Both the position numbers and the translations under genes were made by a program. From assembly GCF_022763345.1 (NCBI RefSeq), contig NZ_JALEGS010000034.1:1-47950 (forward strand): a stretch of 47,950 bases of DNA, given 5' to 3'. The DNA comes from Phaeodactylibacter sp. (GTDB lineage Bacteria > Bacteroidota > Bacteroidia > Chitinophagales > Saprospiraceae). Positions 43,544-47,950 of this stretch are shown piece after piece (position 1 is the first letter of the stretch; every line of letters starts with the position of its first letter). A model generated the notes under the pieces. That model searched no databases. It saw only the letters and a list, made by a program, of their open reading frames with translations, and was not told the DNA's origin.

Positions 43544-44410
43544 ATGAAAAGACTAGTACAACTTGTCTGCGTAGCCGTAATGCTGGCTACCCTGCCTGCT
43601 ACTGCACAGGAAACTATTGTTTATGATTTTGAAGACGGCCTTATGCCCGAAAGTTTTACGCTGATCAACCGGGACATGCTCGTACCTAATCAGCCAGATG
43701 ATGCTGGTTTTGCAGATACCGCCTGGATGGTGATTGAAAGCGGGCTGCTGGAAAGCTTTGCTGCGCTGAGCATTTCCTGGTATGTGAATGATGCAGGCCC
43801 GGCTGATGACTGGATGATCCTCCCGAAAATTACGGTCACGGAGAACTCTATGCTGAGCTGGACGGCCATTTCCACCACTTCTTCCGGTGATTTCCCGGAT
43901 AGCTATCAAGTGCTGATCAATGCGGAAGAGCCGACTTTTGAGAGCTTTGAAGCTAATGGTGCTATTTTAGCAAGTTTCGATCCGGAAGAGTGGGAAACAC
44001 CACAAATGCGGGAGGTGAGCCTTGCCGACTATGCCGGGCAGAGTGTACATATTGCTTTTCGTAACGTCACTCCCAGCGGTGATGCCCTGTTGATTGACGA
44101 CATCACTATCACCGAGGGTGAGATTAGCAGCGTGGCAGAAGCCGATAATGCCGCTTTTGAATTCAACCTCGCACCTAACCCGGCAGTGGATGCGGGTACC
44201 GTGCTGCAGTACAAGCTGGAACAGGCAGCTGATGTAGCGATTAGCATTCAGGATATGAGCGGCCGTCAGGTGCAGGAGTTGCGTCAGGGCCGCCTCGGTG
44301 CGGGCCGCCACAACCTACAGTTGGAGACGAGCAGCTTGCCAGCAGGTGTTTACGCAGTGAGCGTACGCACGGCTGACAAAGTGGGCACTACGAAACTTAT
44401 TGTTCGATAA
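43544..44410 (+). CDS. T9SS-sorted surface protein with choice-of-anchor J (cleaved-adhesin) domain
   Basis: From ATG 43544 the product has 288 residues. Signal peptide about 1-22 (LPATAQ). The upstream ATG 43496 would place 16 residues before it. Residues about 25-200 form a jelly-roll of the choice-of-anchor J/cleaved-adhesin type (YDFEDGLMPESFTLINRD, ADDWMILPKITV, VHIAFRNVTPSGDALLIDDITI). The last 80 residues are a type A T9SS sorting domain (FNLAPNPAVDAGTVLQYKLEQ, SSLPAGVYAVSVRTADKVGTTKLIVR). It would be secreted and attached to the surface. It lies directly before the secreted cyanophycinase, so it may bind the polymer, but no ligand can be read. Confidence 0.88.
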   Translation: MKRLVQLVCVAVMLATLPATAQETIVYDFEDGLMPESFTLINRDMLVPNQPDDAGFADTAWMVIESGLLESFAALSISWYVNDAGPADDWMILPKITVTENSMLSWTAISTTSSGDFPDSYQVLINAEEPTFESFEANGAILASFDPEEWETPQMREVSLADYAGQSVHIAFRNVTPSGDALLIDDITITEGEISSVAEADNAAFEFNLAPNPAVDAGTVLQYKLEQAADVAISIQDMSGRQVQELRQGRLGAGRHNLQLETSSLPAGVYAVSVRTADKVGTTKLIVR

Positions 44411-44424
44411 CCTCTTGACTATAA

Positions 44425-44455
44425 GGGCCGGGATCCCCCCGGCCCGATTTTTCCT
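44425..44455 (+). terminator. Terminator between the surface protein and cyanophycinase genes
   Basis: GGGCCGGG (44425-44432) and CCCGGCCC (44438-44445) form an 8-bp GC stem followed by GATTTTTCC. Some read-through is likely, as only about 20 bases separate it from the next ATG. Confidence 0.8.
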
Positions 44456-44474
44456 TACTTTTATCCGATCTACC

Positions 44475-45782
44475 ATGCTTACCAGAACGCTCTTTTTGAT
44501 TTTGACCGTCCTGCCTTCTTTCTTACACGGACAGGGGTACACTCGTTTTTTCACCGGCGACACCACAGATGTGGAAACCGACCCTATACCCGGCATCGTG
44601 CTGGCAGGCGGCGGGGGCGATAATGACCAAGCCATGCAGTGGATGCTGGAACGGGCCGACAGCGGTGACGTGGTCGTGCTGCGGGCCAGTGGTTCTGATG
44701 GGTACAATCCTTACTTTTTTGAGGAACTGGACGTTTACGTTAATTCAGTGGAAACCATCCGCTTTGACGATGCGTCGGCTGCTAATGCCCCCTATGTGGA
44801 AGCCCAAATCCGCAATGCCGAATGCCTGTTCTTTGCCGGTGGCGATCAGTACGACTACCTTTCCTACTGGCAGGGTACACCGGTACAGGAGGCCATCAAT
44901 TACCTGATTAACGAAAAAGGCGTACCGGTTGGTGGCACGAGTGCAGGCATGGCTATTCTCAGCAACTGGTACTATGCGCCTTCCAACCTTTCGCTCGATG
45001 CGGAAGAAGCCCTCTCCGACCCTTTCCACCCGGACTATGAAGTGCTGGGGCAGAACGATTTTCTGGAAATTCCTTTTCTGGATAATACTATTACCGATAC
45101 CCATTATGAACAGCGGGAAAGGCCCGGCCGGCATGTGGGCTTTCTGGCACGTATCGCGGAAGCTACCCAAAGCCGGTCTTTCGGCATTGCCGCCAATGAG
45201 TACACGGCCGCCTGTATTGATGAAAACGGGACCGCCCGGGCATTTGGTGAATACCCGGAATTTGAGGAAGATATTGTATTTTTCCTGCAGTCTAATTGTC
45301 AGGAGGAGTTTCTGCCGGAAGTGATGGAAGCGGGCACGCCCCTAACCTGGAACAGGGGGCAAAGCGCTGTGAAGGTGTATGCTATTCCGGCCCGGACGGA
45401 TGGCTCAGGCAGCATTGACCTGAATGACTGGCAGACGGTGCAGGGTGGCGAGTGGCAAAACTGGTATGTGGAAGCGGGCGAGCTGGTCCGAATTCCCGAA
45501 ACCAATGGCGACTGTGCGGATGTGCTAAGTTCGACGGCTGACCGGAGTGAAAATACCGCTTTCCGTGTCTTTCCTACCCCGGCTGCAGAGCAGTTGTTTT
45601 GGGAATGGAACGGCGCATCTGCCTACGGGCAGTTGTCTTTGCGCACAATAACCGGTCAGGAAGTGCGCCACTGGGCCAATGCGGTTTCTCCAATTGATGT
45701 TTCCGGGCTGCCCGCTGGCGTTTATACCCTGGAAGCCATTATTGAAGGGCAGTTGGCGGTCAAAAAGATTATCATTGAATAG
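44475..45782 (+). CDS. Secreted cyanophycinase (peptidase S51) with T9SS sorting domain
   Basis: From ATG 44475 the product has 435 residues. Signal peptide about 1-19 (LPSFLHGQ). The S51 domain spans about 35-270 with nucleophile S156 in PVGGTSAG, Q125 in FFAGGDQ, D208-T-H210, R214/R216/R219 in QRERPGR and E242 in AANEYTA. From memory of the Synechocystis CphB structure, the residues with the same spacing are S132, Q101, H174, R178/R180/R183 and E201, so triad and arginine pocket are kept; CphB Gln173 is Thr here. A type A T9SS domain forms the last 75 residues (SGLPAGVYTLEAIIEGQLAVKKIIIE). It should release beta-Asp-Arg outside the cell. The YfcC gene follows 18 bases later. Confidence 0.9.
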   Translation: MLTRTLFLILTVLPSFLHGQGYTRFFTGDTTDVETDPIPGIVLAGGGGDNDQAMQWMLERADSGDVVVLRASGSDGYNPYFFEELDVYVNSVETIRFDDASAANAPYVEAQIRNAECLFFAGGDQYDYLSYWQGTPVQEAINYLINEKGVPVGGTSAGMAILSNWYYAPSNLSLDAEEALSDPFHPDYEVLGQNDFLEIPFLDNTITDTHYEQRERPGRHVGFLARIAEATQSRSFGIAANEYTAACIDENGTARAFGEYPEFEEDIVFFLQSNCQEEFLPEVMEAGTPLTWNRGQSAVKVYAIPARTDGSGSIDLNDWQTVQGGEWQNWYVEAGELVRIPETNGDCADVLSSTADRSENTAFRVFPTPAAEQLFWEWNGASAYGQLSLRTITGQEVRHWANAVSPIDVSGLPAGVYTLEAIIEGQLAVKKIIIE

Positions 45783-45800
45783 CAATACCCCTCTTCAAAT

Positions 45801-47186
45801 ATGAAAAAATTCCCGGATACCCTGCTGATCATTTTTGGAATTATGATCGTATTCATCGGCCTGACCTGGCTGGTGCCCGCTGGTGAATTTGAGCGGACGG
45901 TAATCAATGGGCGGGAGGTGCTCGTGCCCGGTTCGTACGAACGGGTGGAGCCCAATCCGCAGGGGCTGGGGGCATTGTTACAGGGGCCCGTCCGGGGATT
46001 TATTTCGGCGGCGCAGATCATTGCCTTTGTGTTTTTAGTGGGTGGTGCGTTTGGCATTATTACGCGGACCGGAGCGATTGATGCCGGGCTGCAGAGCATT
46101 ATTCAATTCAGTGAGCGGCACCCGAAGTACCGGCACTGGATACTGCCGGTGGTGATTACGCTGTTTTCGCTGGCGGGCGCGACCTTTGGCATGAGCGAGG
46201 AGGTGCTGGTCTTTGTCCTGATCACGATTCCGTTGGCCCTGGCGCTGGGTTATGATTCCATAACCGGAATAGCCGTTTCCTTTGTTGGGGCCGGGCTGGG
46301 GTTTGCCGGTGCGTTTATCAATCCGTTTACGATTGGGGTGGCGCAGGGCATTGCCGAGCTGCCCCCGGCGAGCGGGATGGGCTACCGGCTGGTGGTCTGG
46401 GCGGTCACTACGGCGATTGGTATTGTTTACATCATGCGGTATGTGCTGAAGCTGGAAAAAGACCCCACACTAAGCCCGGTGTATGAGCTCGATCAGCAGC
46501 GCGACCTCGGGCAGTTGGGCAAAACTAAGAACCAGGAGTTTACCCAGGGACACCGCTATGTTTTGCTGGCGCTTACGGCGGCACTGCTGCTGCTCGTCTA
46601 TGGTGTGGGCCAATGGGGCTGGTACATCAATGAGATTGCCGGGCTGTTCATTGGATTAGGAATTGTAGCCGGGATGATTTCTCACCTGGGGCTGGAAGAG
46701 AGCGTTGCTGCCTTCAAAGACGGTGCTAAAGATATGCTGACCGCGGCATTGGTGATTGCCATGGCCAAGGGGCTGATCGTCATTGCGGAGGATGGGAAAA
46801 TTATTGACACCCTTCTGCACACGATAGCAGGGTTATCGGAAGGCCTGCCCAAGGCGGTCACAGTGGAAATCATGTTTATCTTTCAGACTTTGCTCAACTT
46901 CTTTGTGCCTTCCGGGTCCGGGCAGGCCGCCCTGACGATGCCGATCATGGCACCGCTAAGTGACCTTTTGGGCATCAGCAGGCAGACGGCGGTGCTGGCT
47001 TTTCAGTTTGGGGACGGACTGTCCAACCTGATCATCCCCACGAGCGGGGTCACGATGGGGGTACTGGCGATTGCCAAAATCCCCTACAACGTGTGGGTGA
47101 AGTGGTTCCTGCCCCTGTTCCTTATCCTTTGTGCCGCCTGCATGCTGATGTTGCTGCCGCCGGTCCTTTTCTTTGAGTGGGCTTAA
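45801..47186 (+). CDS. YfcC-family membrane transporter
   Basis: A 461-residue inner-membrane protein with about 12 helices. Characteristic stretches of the YfcC/DcuC-like group (basic amino acid or short-chain acid transport) are NPFTIGVAQGIAELPPASGMGYR, VPSGSGQAALTMPIMAPLSDLLGI and FGDGLSNLIIPTSGVTMGVLAIAKIPY. Substrates of this family are poorly known; arginine/ornithine exchange is a common annotation. It is 18 bases behind the secreted cyanophycinase, so import of the dipeptide or exchange of arginine is a reasonable inference. It is convergent with the OmpH gene, with a 2-base gap. Confidence 0.88.
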   Translation: MKKFPDTLLIIFGIMIVFIGLTWLVPAGEFERTVINGREVLVPGSYERVEPNPQGLGALLQGPVRGFISAAQIIAFVFLVGGAFGIITRTGAIDAGLQSIIQFSERHPKYRHWILPVVITLFSLAGATFGMSEEVLVFVLITIPLALALGYDSITGIAVSFVGAGLGFAGAFINPFTIGVAQGIAELPPASGMGYRLVVWAVTTAIGIVYIMRYVLKLEKDPTLSPVYELDQQRDLGQLGKTKNQEFTQGHRYVLLALTAALLLLVYGVGQWGWYINEIAGLFIGLGIVAGMISHLGLEESVAAFKDGAKDMLTAALVIAMAKGLIVIAEDGKIIDTLLHTIAGLSEGLPKAVTVEIMFIFQTLLNFFVPSGSGQAALTMPIMAPLSDLLGISRQTAVLAFQFGDGLSNLIIPTSGVTMGVLAIAKIPYNVWVKWFLPLFLILCAACMLMLLPPVLFFEWA

Positions 47187-47188
47187 GG

Positions 47189-47773
47189 TTACTTGTCGTT
47201 TGCGTTGAGAATATTCAGCACCTCGTTGGTGATGTCAAATCCGTCACGAGCGCCGAGGAGGCTTGAGCCTTGTCCGTACTGCAGGATGAAGTCGTAGCCC
47301 CGGGCTTCCTGCAGGCTATCCATAAGATTGCGGAGTTTGTCCTGGAAGTCAGCGGCCAGTTGCTGCTGCTCTGCGCCGAGGGTAGCAGATAGCTGCTCCT
47401 GTTCTGCGAGTAACTCCTGTTGTTTTTGGCCGAGGCGTTGCTCCTCTGCTGCAATCTGATTAGGAGCGAGCAGCCCTTGTTGAACTTTGGCCTGCACCTG
47501 ACGGAATTCCTTTTCCAGCGCCTGCATCCGCTGATTGAGGCCTTGGGAAGCAGTTTGCTGACGGGCAGCGAGGTCCTCCTGTTTTTTGCGGAAATCCTGG
47601 TAGTTGTTGAGCAAACTGTCCGCGTCAATGTAAACGATATCCAGCGTCTCATCCGTACTGGCAGCGGCTGTGGCAGGGCTGTCGGCGGTGGCGTTGCCCG
47701 ATTGCTGCGTGAACAAATAGATGACTGCGATAAGCAAGATGGCATTGAGTGCCAGAGAAATATTGGCTTTCAT
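47189..47773 (-). CDS. OmpH/Skp-like periplasmic chaperone-type protein
   Basis: From ATG 47773 the product has 194 residues. The upstream ATG at 47857 would place 28 unlikely residues before the hydrophobic segment. An N-terminal helix (about 4-22, LALNAILLIAVIYLF) acts as a signal or anchor, and a low-complexity Ala/Thr/Ser linker follows. Then come IVYIDADSLLNNYQDF and a long coiled coil rich in Gln, Glu and Leu (about 60-150), and the C-terminal YDFILQYGQGSSLLGARDGFDITNEVLNILN. This is the OmpH/Skp pattern. Skp proteins hold outer-membrane proteins on their way through the periplasm. A retained anchor would be unusual. Confidence 0.85.
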   Translation of the reverse strand: MKANISLALNAILLIAVIYLFTQQSGNATADSPATAAASTDETLDIVYIDADSLLNNYQDFRKKQEDLAARQQTASQGLNQRMQALEKEFRQVQAKVQQGLLAPNQIAAEEQRLGQKQQELLAEQEQLSATLGAEQQQLAADFQDKLRNLMDSLQEARGYDFILQYGQGSSLLGARDGFDITNEVLNILNANDK

Positions 47774-47788
47774 TGGAATAATTTTGCG

Positions 47789-47796
47789 CAAAGGTA
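47789..47796 (-). promoter_or_regulatory. Candidate -7 box for the OmpH-like gene
   Basis: Minus-strand TACCTTTG fits TAnnTTTG, 15 bases before ATG 47773, so the leader would be very short. It abuts the T tract of the preceding terminator. No clear TTG at -33. Confidence 0.35.
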
Positions 47797-47797
47797 A

Positions 47798-47834
47798 AAA
47801 AATACGGGCTACCCTTCCGAAGAAGAATAGCCCG
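47798..47834 (-). terminator. Terminator of the partial gene at the window end
   Basis: On the minus strand CGGGCTA (47834-47828) pairs with TAGCCCG (47811-47805), with further pairing inside the loop around CTTCGGAAG, and a seven-T run follows. It separates the gene ending at 47885 from the OmpH-like gene. Confidence 0.8.
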
Positions 47835-47884
47835 CAGTGAAGATTTACCTTTACCATAGAGGAAAAAGGTTCATCCTATGTCAT

Positions 47885-47950
47885 TTAGGGACGTGCTGTG
47901 CCCAGGATGACGCGCTCTACGTGGCTTTCACCACCCGCTACATCAACGTG
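47885..47950 (-). CDS. C-terminal end of a gene that continues past the window (unknown)
   Basis: The minus strand is open from the window edge to TAA at 47887-47885 and encodes 21 residues ending VERVILGTARP. A terminator follows at a normal distance. The fragment is too short to name a family. Confidence 0.5.
   Translation of the reverse strand, partial: HVDVAGGESHVERVILGTARP

Overview
The window looks like a chromosomal segment of a Bacteroidota bacterium, most likely a marine or aquatic Saprospiria member (Lewinella/Phaeodactylibacter-like). That placement is inferred from gene content. The evidence is an alternative complex III (act) operon joined to an aa3 oxidase operon, a SusC/SusD pair, C-terminal type IX secretion (T9SS) sorting domains, many PorT-like outer-membrane barrels, DUF3667 and UbiD proteins, and promoters of the Bacteroidota form TTG-N19..21-TAnnTTTG. 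No rRNA, tRNA, CRISPR array or intact insertion sequence was seen.

Layout. 1-4 kb: a tyrosine recombinase with a duplicated N-terminal module, a decayed copy of a barrel gene, and two outer-membrane barrel genes. 4-8.2 kb: a small zinc-ribbon protein, a large membrane-anchored beta-propeller protein, a DUF423 membrane protein and a third barrel. 8.2-25.5 kb (all minus strand, read from 25.5 downwards): actA-B-C-D-E-F, then coxB, coxA, ctaB, two cox3 genes, cox4, a cysteine-less SCO-like protein, a DUF420 protein and a small CPMC protein. Together these form a quinol:cytochrome c to oxygen branch of respiration. 25.7-37.3 kb: mixed housekeeping and sulfur genes: thyA, a START-domain protein, UbiD decarboxylase, DUF3667 protein, cysM, a hybrid histidine kinase with a FIST sensor protein, and a type II sulfide:quinone oxidoreductase with a DUF1641 partner. 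37.4-47.2 kb: a divergent nutrient-use locus. 47.2-47.95 kb: a Skp/OmpH-like protein and the tail of another gene.

The most interesting region is 37.5-47.2 kb. SusC, SusD and a cytoplasmic isoaspartyl peptidase run one way. A T9SS surface protein, a T9SS-secreted cyanophycinase with the catalytic and arginine-rich pocket residues in place, and a YfcC-type transporter run the other way, all from one 0.5 kb control region. I read this as a candidate cyanophycin (multi-L-arginyl-poly-L-aspartate) utilisation locus: outside the cell the polymer is cut to beta-Asp-Arg, the dipeptide is imported through SusCD, and it is hydrolysed to Asp and Arg.

Other regulatory signals stand out. The same 17-position inverted-repeat operator (TTGTTTAGA-N5-TCTAAATA) lies upstream of both the act and cox gene sets. 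The heme O synthase mRNA carries a strong Shine-Dalgarno sequence locked in a 9-bp hairpin by its own codons 3-6. A perfect 10-bp inverted repeat covers the promoter of a barrel gene. Where an upstream ATG fits the signal peptide or family start less well, I moved the start and said so.
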